Positions 47,846-58,600 of a stretch of DNA of 64,000 nt are shown here, in pieces. Position 1 is the first letter of the stretch. Each line of letters opens with the position of its first letter. The notes beneath the pieces were generated by a model, which was not told the origin of the DNA, made no database searches, and worked only from the letters and a program-made list of their open reading frames with translations. The stretch covers positions 4,340,001-4,404,000 of the forward strand of contig OX439050.1 of the NCBI GenBank assembly GCA_949317995.1. The letters are read 5' to 3'. The position numbers and the translations under genes were made by a program. Source of the DNA: Acholoe squamosa (Eukaryota; Annelida; Polychaeta; Phyllodocida; Polynoidae).

Positions 47846-49360
47846 ATGGCGTACCAAATTTGTACAGCAAACGAACGTAGTAGTTTAGGTATAGGAGAGA
47901 GTATGAACTTATTTCAAATGCCTATGGTAGACGTTGGTGTATCTAAAGTGCGATATGTAGATTTCCAACCAAAGAATCATATGAACAAGACATTAGGAAT
48001 GGAATTTGTTATAACTAATCTCGGTAACCAGTATATAGATCTAAGGAGAACATATCTTAAATTGAAAGTTCGGGTTTTGCAAGGTGACGGTAGTAATCTA
48101 CCGAAAGCATTTGGTTTGTATAATGATCAACGTCCACACTCTAGTTCATCTTGTGAATTTGTTGGTGATGATGCTAGTGGTGGTGGTGGTGGTGGTGGTG
48201 GTGGTGGTGGTGGTGGTGGTGGTGGTGGTAGCGGAGGACCGACAACCCCTACACCACCTACCATACCAGATGGTTCTAAAGTAGGTCCTGTGAACAATTT
48301 CATGCATAGCTTATTTTCCCAAATAGATGTATATTTTCAAAATAAACTTGTTTCTTCATCTAACGATAATTATCCTTTTGAAGCATACTTTAATACACTA
48401 TTCAACCATTATGTTAACTCTAAAGATATCCATCTAATGGCACAGCTCTTTTCTAAAGATATCAGTCCAATGGACTCCTCGGATGTAAATGGGACTAATA
48501 CGGGTCTTGTGACAAGAGCTATGTATACGCGTGAAAGTAGAACGCTTGATATGATGGGGCCTCTTCTCTTAGATATTTTTTCAATCAACAAATACATATT
48601 AAATGGGGTAGAGATAAAACTGAAATTCTGGCCATCAAACTCAAAATTCCACTTAATGTCGGATGCCTCGAACCCTAACTTTTATGTTGAACTGGTGGAT
48701 GCATGTCTGTCTGTATGTATTGTTACTCCAACCAGAGAGATGTTGATAAGCCATCAGGAAGTAATGGAAAAAAAGAACTATATGGCTGTGTACCAATATA
48801 TGAAGACAGACATAAAGAAGTATTCTATACCAACAGGTTTGATGTCATTTCGAGTTGATAATGTCTATTTAGGAAATGTCCCGGTCCGATTAATTTTCGG
48901 GGTAGTTTCGGAAGAAGGTATGAACGGCTCGTATACACGTAACCCTTATAATTTTTTCCATTATAGTATACGTTATATAAATGTTAGCGTGGATAATGAA
49001 AGTATACCAGCTTCTGCGTATCAGTTAAAGTTTGATGACAAAGATGAACCATACAGTTGTAACTTTATAGACGCATACTTGGCATTGTTTGGCAGGGAGA
49101 GAGAGTTTGATGTAAGGCATCCTGGTCCGTCTATAACAAGGAGTGATTTTGCCAAGGGTTATACCCTTTTTGCTTATGACCTAGAACCAGATGTCAGAAA
49201 TGAGGATGACGGTATCTCATGGCCAACTTTTAAAAGGGGTAATTTACGAGTTGAAATCCAGTTTGAGAAGAAGCTTACAGAACCTGTGTGTGTGGTAATG
49301 TTTTCTACTTTTCCTAGTATGATTAAAATCGATCATACTAGAGCTGTTTATATGGCCTAA
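47846..49360 (+). CDS. Polinton major capsid protein (double jelly-roll)
   Basis: 504 residues from the ATG at 47846; an in-frame ATG at 47819 would add nine. Recognisable family segments include VRYVDFQPKNHMNK, FVITNLGNQYIDLRRTYLKL, NNFMHSLFSQIDVYFQNKLV, NYPFEAYFNTLFNHYV, HLMAQLFSKD, NGVEIKLKFWPSN and NPYNFFHYSIRYINVSVD. The tail GYTLFAYDLEPD with LRVEIQFEKKL closes the second jelly roll. The protein would form the icosahedral shell. A ~19-residue Gly run (about residues 112-130) sits in the first large loop. It ends the rightward block and faces the polymerase gene. Confidence 0.92.
   Translation: MAYQICTANERSSLGIGESMNLFQMPMVDVGVSKVRYVDFQPKNHMNKTLGMEFVITNLGNQYIDLRRTYLKLKVRVLQGDGSNLPKAFGLYNDQRPHSSSSCEFVGDDASGGGGGGGGGGGGGGGGGSGGPTTPTPPTIPDGSKVGPVNNFMHSLFSQIDVYFQNKLVSSSNDNYPFEAYFNTLFNHYVNSKDIHLMAQLFSKDISPMDSSDVNGTNTGLVTRAMYTRESRTLDMMGPLLLDIFSINKYILNGVEIKLKFWPSNSKFHLMSDASNPNFYVELVDACLSVCIVTPTREMLISHQEVMEKKNYMAVYQYMKTDIKKYSIPTGLMSFRVDNVYLGNVPVRLIFGVVSEEGMNGSYTRNPYNFFHYSIRYINVSVDNESIPASAYQLKFDDKDEPYSCNFIDAYLALFGREREFDVRHPGPSITRSDFAKGYTLFAYDLEPDVRNEDDGISWPTFKRGNLRVEIQFEKKLTEPVCVVMFSTFPSMIKIDHTRAVYMA
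48177..48231 (+). repeat. (GGT)n microsatellite encoding poly-Gly in the capsid
   Basis: An almost pure GGT run of 17-18 triplets, in frame, between DDASG and SGGPTTPTPP. It keeps the capsid frame in multiples of three. Confidence 0.95.
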
Positions 49361-49749
49361 ATATCTATATTGCTACTCTAATTTGTATATACCATGTCTT
49401 CATGATTATTTCGTGATTATATTATGATTATTCTGATATAATATCATTCTATTCAATGATTTGACAACTCAAGAGAAATGATGTGTAATTGATCTTTATT
49501 AGAAGAAGTATTATTATTATTGTACAACATATTTCCTGTTATATACGAATCATAAGAATGTCTCACAGTAGACAACCGTTGAATACATACAATCTCATAT
49601 AATCAAAATAACTCTGAATATGTATAACCATGACTACGATAGACAGCTGGTTATAACCATAAATCAATCAATCATTGTATAATCATTTAACATCAACATA
49701 GTCGTAATACATTATAATAGAAGTGATATAAAAGATACATTGTTATAGG
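49361..49749. other. Convergent intergenic spacer
   Basis: AT-rich spacer between the capsid stop and the polymerase stop. It holds TTTATT at 49494-49499 (AATAAA on the minus strand), which probably ends the polymerase transcript. Confidence 0.55.
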
Positions 49750-52700
49750 TCAGAACCCAAATGGGAGAGTTGTACCATCTGTGAATACAATACGTTTACT
49801 GAAAACACATTGAAAGGTTTTAACCATTTCTCTGTTAAAAAGATTTGTGCTATGTTTATCTCTCATGATATTTATACCAGTATTTACCTTTAAATGTGGT
49901 CTAATATTCTCTGTATATGGATCTGTATTAAACCTATCCTTCTCGCAAACTTCCATGGTTTCTTTGTATATTCTTACCATAGATCTCATGTTCAATACAT
50001 CACCTGATTTGTAATTAAGTCTAATTCCTTTTACCTTACATACGGGTGGAGCATTGTTTTCATTAGTTTTATAACAATAACTTTTAGGACCTGTTGACAT
50101 AAATTCCTCTATATATTCACCCTCGTTTAATTCGTTTGTTAATTGTCCTAAAAAATCACCTAACGGGGGGTCCTTAAAATCAGGAGATGATATAAATATA
50201 ATCGAGTCCGTGTCGTGATATAAATTTCTTTCACCTAAATCTTCAAGTAGTTCATACAATTTCATACGTGCATGTGTGGTTGTATAAGCGGCAATAATAA
50301 CATTAACATTTTTACAGGGCTTACAAAATTCATCTTTATATTTATGCTGGACACGGATAAGATGTTCGTTTATAAGATGAATATCTTCAATTTCTACACC
50401 ATCTGCGGTTAGTAGACGAAAATATTCTTTAGGATCACATGTGTGGGAGGTTTGAGAGAGGTTCTCCCTTTGGCCGAATTTACCCCAAAAAGAGTTTAAC
50501 TTTAATTTATTTAGAGTACGCATACCAGGATTACTTTTAATATTTTCAGGGTTTAATTTGATTCCCTCCCGTTGTTCATAAGAATCCAGGTATTCCTGTT
50601 TTTGATCTGGTGAAACACACCATAAGGGCCACCCTGAGCTCTCCTGTTTCAACTTTAAAAAGGTATTAACATACCTAGTGAAAAGCCCTCCTGATTTTGT
50701 AATTGGATCATACGTTTCTGTTTTTGGGAAATGATGAATTTCATATATATAAAGGATTTTATAACCTTTCTGAAGAGCTAGAAGAACTTCACGTATTACC
50801 CATGTCCCCACGAAACAGCGGTCTTCATCGGTATGATCACATGGTTTATATTCCAATTTAGAAATAGGTTTTTGAACCTCTCCATACTCCTCCACACATT
50901 TTTCACATAAAGGAAAAAGCAGTTTACCACAATATCTAAAAGGCAATATAGGATGAAAAAGTTTGCGACAAGGTAAAATTCTACACTTAATAAGTCCTTC
51001 GTACATGGACAAGTTAACAGAAGAATGAGGCAGGGGGAGTTCTGTGCCTTGTATTTTTATAGGATGACCGATAGGGTATGTGCAATATTTATTAGTGTAT
51101 GGATAAAGAGATGTTATATCATAATACTTAATCCTTTCATTTTTGTCTAAATTTATCTTATGATAACATTTTATAGAATCTGTTCTACCGCCATAGAAAG
51201 CATCTCGAGGTTGTAACGGGGAAACTAGTTCAACACCCTGCATTACTCTTTTATATTCATCAGTCTTACGAATCGTTGCAAATTCACATCCCCATATTTC
51301 TATTAACCTGAATCCCATACCTGTAATCTGATCGGAACGACGAACAGTTCTCTCATATAAAACCTTCATGGAGAGTTTGCTTACAGGGTTTATAGTCTCA
51401 GGGGTAAAACAGTCGGGATGACCATGAAAGAAACACCCATGATACTGAAAAACAGTATTTGTGCTACGAATAAACCCGTCAACAGTGCCAGAGCCTATAT
51501 AAACCTCACCCCCGTCTTTACGTGCATGCTGTATTTCAACATTATTTTGTCGTTCGTAATAAGTAAGCCATGAAATGCATTCAAAAGAATGCATGTCATG
51601 AGGTTGATAAGGCGGGATGATTGCAACAGTCTCTGGTTTAAGAAATTTTGATCTGTAAACAAAATTACACGCCGAGGCTATGGTGATAGCTGATTCAAAC
51701 GGGTCTATTCCGCGACTGATACCATCCGCCTCTGCTTGATTATGTTTAGTATCTAAATCATATTCTGATGATATAGAACCCGTTATATCCATGAAGAGCG
51801 ACCTAAACCTCATACATCCTTGCTTTAATATAGTAACATCATTGATACAATACTTAATTAACTCTTCTTTTAAACAAAAGTAGTTAGTGATGTGCTTATC
51901 ATACCACTCAAAAAATTTGACCCGATTTTCAGAAGACATCGAATCAGGATCATAAAACCTCACATAAGGTAGAGCATTTTGCTCAAAAGCTTGATTTTCA
52001 CGAGTGTTTAAAAGGTAGGGGAAGAAACCTTTGTTCTCGCAGGTTAAACCCAATGCTTTAGGGAATTTAGAAAGGGCCATAGGTAAAAAATTTAAAGAAT
52101 CTAAAAATTTTATTTTATATGATTTGATGTACATAAACATTATCTTTGCTCCACAATAAATAATCTCCGGGACAATTAAATTTTCATAGAGATAGGATAC
52201 AATGGGGTAGCTATCAAATGATTTGAAATTATGTGCTAGTACTATAGAACCCATGTTATCTTCTGTAAATAACCACGAGCAAAATTTTTCTATACAACTC
52301 TCTCCATAAAAAATTCTTTGTTTGACTTCACAATTAGAACATACATCGATCTCTCCCCCATCCTGGGTGTAGCACAAGTCACAAATGACTTGAACCACAC
52401 ATAGATTTGGTTTATGGATGTTGTTTATAGTCATCGTCTCCAAATCAAAAAAGATGTATTTTATATAGTTTTCTTCCTTCACTGTGTTAATCTGATCACC
52501 CTCCTCTTTAGTCTCCTCCTCTGCCTGCTCCTCCTCCTCCTCCTCCTCCTCCCCCTGGCCCTCCGCCTCTTCTACCTCCCCCTCCTCCTCCTCCTCGCCC
52601 CCCTCCTCCTCCTCCTCCTCCCCCTCCTCCTCCTCCTCGCCCCCCTCCTCCCCCTCTACCCTCCTCTTTTTTCTTATCCCTTCTTTCCTCTTTTTACCCC

Positions 52701-54252
52701 TCTTGTTATGTTTAGGTTTTTTCTTATCTGGTAATAAAGGTTGCATATAACATTTATGATCTGCATCATAAAAATCATTACAGACATTGCAATATATTTC
52801 ACTACACTTATGTTTCTCAAACCTTTCCTTACGTAGCATTTTTCTGCAGAACACACATTTCTTTAATAAGTCACATATGCTACCATGCTTCCTTTTGTAG
52901 AGGTTTTTAAAATGATTTGTATAGCACTCATATCCATAAAAATTACGATTACAAGCAGAACAATAAATCCATTTATTATTCTCCTCCTCATCCTCACCCT
53001 CTACATCCACATTTATTAAAGGTACCCCTGGAATTCTGTCGGGGTGTTCATTTTGTGTGTTAATTTCAAATCTCCCTAGATACTCAGAATTAAGGTGTAT
53101 ATGTTTACATATATTACATTTATTTTTACAAGAATGTCCTACCTTATTATACGCCTTCTGACATTCAAAACAGTATTTTTTCTTATTATAAAAAGCTGCC
53201 ATTTTGACAATGACATCGTAATGATCATCATGGAAATACAGTATCAATCTTTTTTTTGCAGATCTATTACCCTCAAAAACTATACGATTTAAGTGGTCTT
53301 TAGATAAAACTATTATAGAATACTCTGTCAGGTAATTTTGAAATTTCTTTAGCTCATCTATACCACAAGGTCCTTTAGAAACCCCTGATTTTTTCAGTAG
53401 ATCTATAGCTCTCTTTGTCTGAATTGAGAATCCCCTGACAACACTTCTTTTTTTAGGATCATTCTCTACATATGCTATAGCAGTTACTAAAGCTCGTGCA
53501 CAGCAAAGTTCGTCTTTGTTGTTAATAACGATAACAGAGCGTTTGGAACATAGTAACTGGTCGAATTGAGTCATAACTTTAGAGGAAAAACCGGAGCCTT
53601 TAGGTAGTTTAACATAGGTGGTTTGTATAAACATATTTCCATCTAACGGGAATTCGTCAAAACTCTGTAAGACCCTCGCTATTTCACCCATAATTAAAGC
53701 AACGCTCAGTACATCAACTTCGACTAGCGGGATTTGAATTGGGTAATCTAAGTGTGGGTTATCTATTGTGAGCCGAATTAAGTCGTGGGGTCTCATGTTT
53801 CTAGTGAGATACCGTAGTAGGCTTTCAAATATTTTATATAAAACCAGTAAAACATTTGGAATATGATATACATTTAGATTGTAAATTTGAAAAGTGCTTA
53901 AGGTGTTTGTGGTATTAAACCTACTGGAATTTACTTTTTCGACTTCAGTTAATTTATATAACCTATCAGAGTTATCTTGTAGTATACCTTCTGTACGTAC
54001 CCTCTCATCCTCTTCTGCTTTTTTATCCTCCTCCTCCTCCTCCCTCTCCTCCTCCTCTTTATTTCCCCCCTCTCCATAACCCCCTTCATGTTTATTTTTT
54101 ATATGACTACGCCATGTTTGTCTTTTCACAAAACCCCTACCACATATGTTACACACATGGTTAAACAACCCTGGTGTGTGTTTTTTATCTTTATGTCTAT
54201 CTAAATTATACCGTCTTGTGAATGTTTTACCACAAACATCACACTGGAACAT
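49750..54252 (-). CDS. Polinton protein-primed DNA polymerase B
   Basis: 1,500 residues in one frame. Two C2H2 zinc fingers open the protein (C4-C7-H20-H25 and C34-C37-H50-H55), then a Glu-rich run (~60-90). A conserved Polinton N-terminal region follows (VIVINNKDELCCARALVTAI) with Cys-rich clusters (CFECQKAY, CNICKH, CSACNRNF). A second Glu/Gly tract lies at ~545-595. The exonuclease has IFFDLETM (~603), AHNFKSFDSY (~672) and CINDVTILK (~802). The polymerase has YDITSLYP (motif A, ~1045), LKLNSFWGKFGQ (motif B, ~1255) and YHDTDSIIF (motif C, ~1349). All catalytic Asp/Glu are present. It would replicate the element from a protein primer at the ends. The start lies five bases after the stop of the upstream F-box-like gene. 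Confidence 0.95.
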   Translation of the reverse strand: MFQCDVCGKTFTRRYNLDRHKDKKHTPGLFNHVCNICGRGFVKRQTWRSHIKNKHEGGYGEGGNKEEEEREEEEEDKKAEEDERVRTEGILQDNSDRLYKLTEVEKVNSSRFNTTNTLSTFQIYNLNVYHIPNVLLVLYKIFESLLRYLTRNMRPHDLIRLTIDNPHLDYPIQIPLVEVDVLSVALIMGEIARVLQSFDEFPLDGNMFIQTTYVKLPKGSGFSSKVMTQFDQLLCSKRSVIVINNKDELCCARALVTAIAYVENDPKKRSVVRGFSIQTKRAIDLLKKSGVSKGPCGIDELKKFQNYLTEYSIIVLSKDHLNRIVFEGNRSAKKRLILYFHDDHYDVIVKMAAFYNKKKYCFECQKAYNKVGHSCKNKCNICKHIHLNSEYLGRFEINTQNEHPDRIPGVPLINVDVEGEDEEENNKWIYCSACNRNFYGYECYTNHFKNLYKRKHGSICDLLKKCVFCRKMLRKERFEKHKCSEIYCNVCNDFYDADHKCYMQPLLPDKKKPKHNKRGKKRKEGIRKKRRVEGEEGGEEEEEGEEEEEEGGEEEEEGEVEEAEGQGEEEEEEEEQAEEETKEEGDQINTVKEENYIKYIFFDLETMTINNIHKPNLCVVQVICDLCYTQDGGEIDVCSNCEVKQRIFYGESCIEKFCSWLFTEDNMGSIVLAHNFKSFDSYPIVSYLYENLIVPEIIYCGAKIMFMYIKSYKIKFLDSLNFLPMALSKFPKALGLTCENKGFFPYLLNTRENQAFEQNALPYVRFYDPDSMSSENRVKFFEWYDKHITNYFCLKEELIKYCINDVTILKQGCMRFRSLFMDITGSISSEYDLDTKHNQAEADGISRGIDPFESAITIASACNFVYRSKFLKPETVAIIPPYQPHDMHSFECISWLTYYERQNNVEIQHARKDGGEVYIGSGTVDGFIRSTNTVFQYHGCFFHGHPDCFTPETINPVSKLSMKVLYERTVRRSDQITGMGFRLIEIWGCEFATIRKTDEYKRVMQGVELVSPLQPRDAFYGGRTDSIKCYHKINLDKNERIKYYDITSLYPYTNKYCTYPIGHPIKIQGTELPLPHSSVNLSMYEGLIKCRILPCRKLFHPILPFRYCGKLLFPLCEKCVEEYGEVQKPISKLEYKPCDHTDEDRCFVGTWVIREVLLALQKGYKILYIYEIHHFPKTETYDPITKSGGLFTRYVNTFLKLKQESSGWPLWCVSPDQKQEYLDSYEQREGIKLNPENIKSNPGMRTLNKLKLNSFWGKFGQRENLSQTSHTCDPKEYFRLLTADGVEIEDIHLINEHLIRVQHKYKDEFCKPCKNVNVIIAAYTTTHARMKLYELLEDLGERNLYHDTDSIIFISSPDFKDPPLGDFLGQLTNELNEGEYIEEFMSTGPKSYCYKTNENNAPPVCKVKGIRLNYKSGDVLNMRSMVRIYKETMEVCEKDRFNTDPYTENIRPHLKVNTGINIMRDKHSTNLFNREMVKTFQCVFSKRIVFTDGTTLPFGF
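52500..52680 (-). repeat. GAG-type trinucleotide tract in the polymerase gene
   Basis: Imperfect (CTC/TCC)n on the plus strand encodes alternating Glu/Gly in the linker just before the exonuclease domain. A shorter tract near 54030-54065 encodes the Glu run after the zinc fingers. Confidence 0.9.
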
Positions 54253-54257
54253 ACTAG

Positions 54258-55217
54258 CTAAATATCTGCATTTAAAAACATCTGTATTCCCCCTAATAAA
54301 TAGGGGTTTGCCAAAAGATGATAATACATCACGTGTCTTTTACCCTTTTCTTCTGGTAAAAGACCTGCGATACATCTATTTCGCAAAAGGCGCACATGTT
54401 TATTACAAGGACTATAAACTGAAATAATTGTTCTAATAATAGATTTTTGGAACCCTATTTCTTTTCTTATGGATTCTGTGGATAACCTGATGTTGAAATT
54501 CCGGGTGTTTTCTAAAAAGAGTTTATCAATCCTTGTGTAAATATATTCAAGGAACTGAGTTTTACTCTCTATATCGCAATCAGGACCATATTTCAGAGGG
54601 TTTAGCCATCTGTTCATCTGTAAATTAAATGTGAAGTGGGAATCTGTTATAACAGGTGTGTATCCTGTGAAATACTTAACTGTGAGATCACATAAATTGT
54701 CAGAGCTAAACTGTATTTTCACTTTTCTAAATGCGGATGTAAATGTTGATTCAGAGGGTGGTATGTCTATTGTATTTCTTAATACGATAGTACAAGCCAG
54801 AAAGTCTGAAACAATAGAACTTAAACCTATGTGAACTGCTTCCCCGTCTTCTATGTCGAATTTCATATCCATATATATTTTAGCATACTTACTAATTTTT
54901 TCCCAATTAAACCTGGTGAAAACTGAGTCTAAACAACTTATTTTAATGAATAAACCCACATCATCATATACACTTCTAAAAATAATGTTATGTATTGTTG
55001 TATTATCAAAACCAAAGGAAATAAACCTACATTTTAGTTTTTGGAAAAGTAACCTCTTCCAAAAGAAAAAATCAGTTCTATTGAGCAAGTCAGCAGTTCG
55101 ACCTTGCTCATAAACTAATGCCAATTTAAAGTTAATAATAGACACACTACAACTGGCTATATAGCGTATCAAAAGCACTAAAAGCATGTCATGTGGTAGT
55201 ATATCAAAAATAAACAT
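54258..55217 (-). CDS. F-box-like protein of unknown function
   Basis: 319 residues from ATG 55217; the frame is open two codons further but only to TTG. The first ~60 residues (FDILPHDMLLVLLIRYI, then NFKLALVYEQ and FFWKRLLFQKL) fit the F-box consensus of LP..LL..L..YI, a middle helix, and a final W/L helix. F-boxes bind Skp1 and recruit targets to SCF ubiquitin ligases, and viruses often use them. The remaining ~260 residues (FDIEDGEAVHIGLSSIVSD, NLQMNRWLNPLKYGPD) match nothing I recognise and contain no protease triad. It sits head-to-tail with the polymerase and may share its transcript. The F-box reading is tentative. Confidence 0.6.
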   Translation of the reverse strand: MFIFDILPHDMLLVLLIRYIASCSVSIINFKLALVYEQGRTADLLNRTDFFFWKRLLFQKLKCRFISFGFDNTTIHNIIFRSVYDDVGLFIKISCLDSVFTRFNWEKISKYAKIYMDMKFDIEDGEAVHIGLSSIVSDFLACTIVLRNTIDIPPSESTFTSAFRKVKIQFSSDNLCDLTVKYFTGYTPVITDSHFTFNLQMNRWLNPLKYGPDCDIESKTQFLEYIYTRIDKLFLENTRNFNIRLSTESIRKEIGFQKSIIRTIISVYSPCNKHVRLLRNRCIAGLLPEEKGKRHVMYYHLLANPYLLGGIQMFLNADI

Positions 55218-55669
55218 ATTCAACCAAATTCATTTGTACAACTAGAAGACCTTGATAACCTTGATGTTAAACATTACGCTGTCGTGTAGATGAAATAAAT
55301 GAACGGACAAACCATCATGTAACAGATGTTATAGGGACCATTGGAAAATCTCTCGTATAACTTATATAAACCACATGTATATTTTACCAAATCTAGACAA
55401 AATTTAGTTAAAGAGAGGGGTTGTTCAAGGTTATAAGGTTTTACAATATTAATATGGTAGAGAGCATTAAATGTGGATTTAAACCGTACAGTAGCTAAGT
55501 ATTCTCCAACTTCAGATGTGGTTTATACATTACATGATTTATTCAAGAGAGTTTACAAAGGTAAGTCACTTGGTGGCATATAAATACCATTATTACCTCT
55601 TGTGTTGATATGGTATGAAACCTTGACACAGACTCAATACACAAATATGAACCAATGTATATCAAAAGT
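55218..55669. other. Spacer between minus-strand genes
   Basis: AT-rich. TTTATT at 55538-55543 is a minus-strand AATAAA that fits the PC4-like transcript. No gene seen. Confidence 0.55.
55538..55543 (-). terminator. Poly(A) signal for the PC4-like gene
   Basis: AATAAA on the minus strand, ~127 bp after the stop codon at 55670. Confidence 0.55.
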
Positions 55670-58600
55670 CTACTCAACTATAACAGGTGTATCCTGCGTG
55701 GATTCTATTGGTGGTGTTGCAGCACCCGGCATGGGAGTTCCAGCCCTAGGTGGCAGGAGCTGGGGTGCAGGAGGACCCGGTAGAACATCAGCCGGCGGGG
55801 TAATGTTCAGCTCAGGGATAGTTTTAGTGCCCTCCCCTTCAGACACGTTCGATCCTGACTGCTGTGTAGATGTCTTCCTTTGTTGAGTGTTGGTTATTTT
55901 TGGCCATCCGTCTTCTTCTTCTTCCTCTGATCCTGTGGCGCCAATAAGACGGGAGGGGTTATCTGAATGTGGTAGCGTAAAAAGCGTGTCATACTTCTTG
56001 TCGCTAGTGGTTCTCAGGAATGACGGGGCTGGTTCAAATTCGAGTGGAGGAAGGACACCACCCGCTCCCTCCAGATCAAGGAGTCTCTGAAAGTCTCTGT
56101 ATAACACATGGGCGTTGCGGAGTAATTGAACCAGGGCCGATTGGTTCAGGCTTATGCCTGAACCTTTCTGAAACCTGATCTTACCAGGCTCGCCAGGAAC
56201 TTCTTTAATCTTTATAAGATTAACACGGGGTTCCCCGTAGAATATAGATGTTGTCACCACCCGCCTGAAAAAATATTGACATTGTATAATAGTTGTATAT
56301 CATGCAGTTGTAATACAGAGCAAATTGTCTACCGATAAATCATCAAGTTGTATATCATACAGCTGTAATGCAGAGCAAATTGTCTACTGAGAAATCATTA
56401 CATTATACACTGATGTGACTATGTTTATAGGTAACTAACAATAGAAGTATGAATAATAAATCTCAGTTTGAACTTACTTATAGCGGGGTGATGTCGGGGT
56501 TCTGGGCACCGACCACTCGGCATCCAGAAACAAGGCGATATCCGCCTCGCTGAACGACTCAACAGGGGGTGGGACCAGGACGTGACTGCTGGGGGAAAAA
56601 AGAATAGGGTATTAAATTGATATTGTATCAAACAGCTTTATAAGGATATCACATAGCACAAGAATACTTCAATACATATTAGTTAACACTGTTATATTTA
56701 CAGTTCGACATCATTATTTCCAACTTTTTATCCAATCATTAACAAACTTGGCCAGCGCTTACCCTTGTTGAGGGGTTTGCCGTGTATGACCTGATCGGGC
56801 AGACTGTCTCGCGTAAGGATGGAACGATGCCATCTGTAATTAACACAACATATATGTTAAGTCTAACAGTTTGTACATGGAGCACACTTATTATAGCTGC
56901 TGGGTTAATCAGAGGTAGTGAGGGGGAGGTGTATAAGTTAATCCTATATGCAATCAAACCATGCTACACTAATCCTATCTGGAATATTTTGTCATAGTCA
57001 GTCATAATAGGGTAAAATATACCAAGCACAAATATTGTGTGAGTAAAATCCCCGCCCTGGTGAGCATATATATATACACTCACTTTCCATTTACAGTGAC
57101 AGCTAGCGAGGAAAATAACCATTGGCTTACATGAGGATAGGTAAAAACACTTCCTCTGTATCACGTGGAGGGTAAAAACAACACAATCTTCATTGGTACA
57201 TACACATACACATCATATATGACAAGAGTCAATGGGAGAAAACTGATACTCTATTGGATGCAACCCTATAGGACCGTTATAATGTTTATCAGGAATTCAT
57301 TTAGGGTATCATACCAACCCTATGGAGTATTTCCATTAGAGTATCATGACAACTCCATGATATAGTGTAATATATGGGTCTATTTGTGAGTCAGCAAGCA
57401 GAAATGGGGGTTCCTGTGGGATTTAGTACCTGATTTAGCCACTAGGGGGCACCACTATGGGCTAGAATAAGAAAAATATGCCTAAATTTGCTATAGGGTA
57501 CTTTTTTATGGAGAATTCAATAATTATTGATAAAACGTTCTATTTTGGGCCTAAAGGTTTCAAATCAGACATGTAAAAAGAACGTTTTTGGGCCTAAATA
57601 GGTATTTTTGTTGATTTCTGTTGTCATGGAAACATGATTTCATTCTAAATATAAAAATCGATTATTCCATTTGAGGAAACTCCCCACAAGGTTCACTAGG
57701 GTGAAAACAGAATGAAAATATCATTTCTAGATCTGATATCTCTGTGACTATCATACATCTGGTTTAAATCAACAAATTTTGTTAGGTCAAACAGTCTCAC
57801 AGTCACTATGCACAAAGGTTTTTTGTATCTCCCAAATGATTACGTTTTTACTGCATCTAAATCAGTACATAGTACTGTTCATTTGGTGAAAAAATATAGA
57901 AATTTTAGATATATACAGAGCCATGATCAAAAATGCATTCCAAGCATTGCAAAAATACATGGTTTGCTTCACAGGAGTACTGTTGTCATATTGTTTACAT
58001 ATATACAAATGCATGCATGGCTGTATATGCACGGTCGCATATGCACGGTCATATTTACAAGCTTCTCCTGGTTTTAATACTTTACCCATTAACATGAAAC
58101 TCCTGATTTAGATTTACCTGTTCATTTGGTGAAAAATATAGAAATTTTAGATATATACAGAGCCATGATCAAAAATGCATTCCAAGTATTGCAAAAATAC
58201 ATGGTTTTGCTTCACAGGAGTACTGTTGCCATATTGTTTACATATATGCAAATGCATGCATGGCTGTATATGCACGGTCGCATATGCACGGTCATATTTA
58301 CAAGCTTCTCCTGGTTTTAATACTTTACCCATTAACATGAAACTCCTGATTTAGATTTACCTGTATGTTGTACATCTATACCATTTTTGCATCATGATGG
58401 TAGCCTATATGTATAGTGTATGTCGTGTATGTATCATTATTATACCCAGGAGGAGGGGGAGGGGGACAGGTAGCTAACATGTATAGTACACAGGTCGTGT
58501 TATATCTCATTGTTACACCCTGGAGGAAGGGGGGGGGGGGAGACAGGTAGCCTACATGTACAGTGTATATAGTAAACAGGTCGTGTATGTATTATTATTA

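Noticed and set aside
52414..52734. Leu-rich plus-strand frame suggesting a membrane protein
   Set aside because: It is the antisense of the Glu-rich tract in the polymerase gene.
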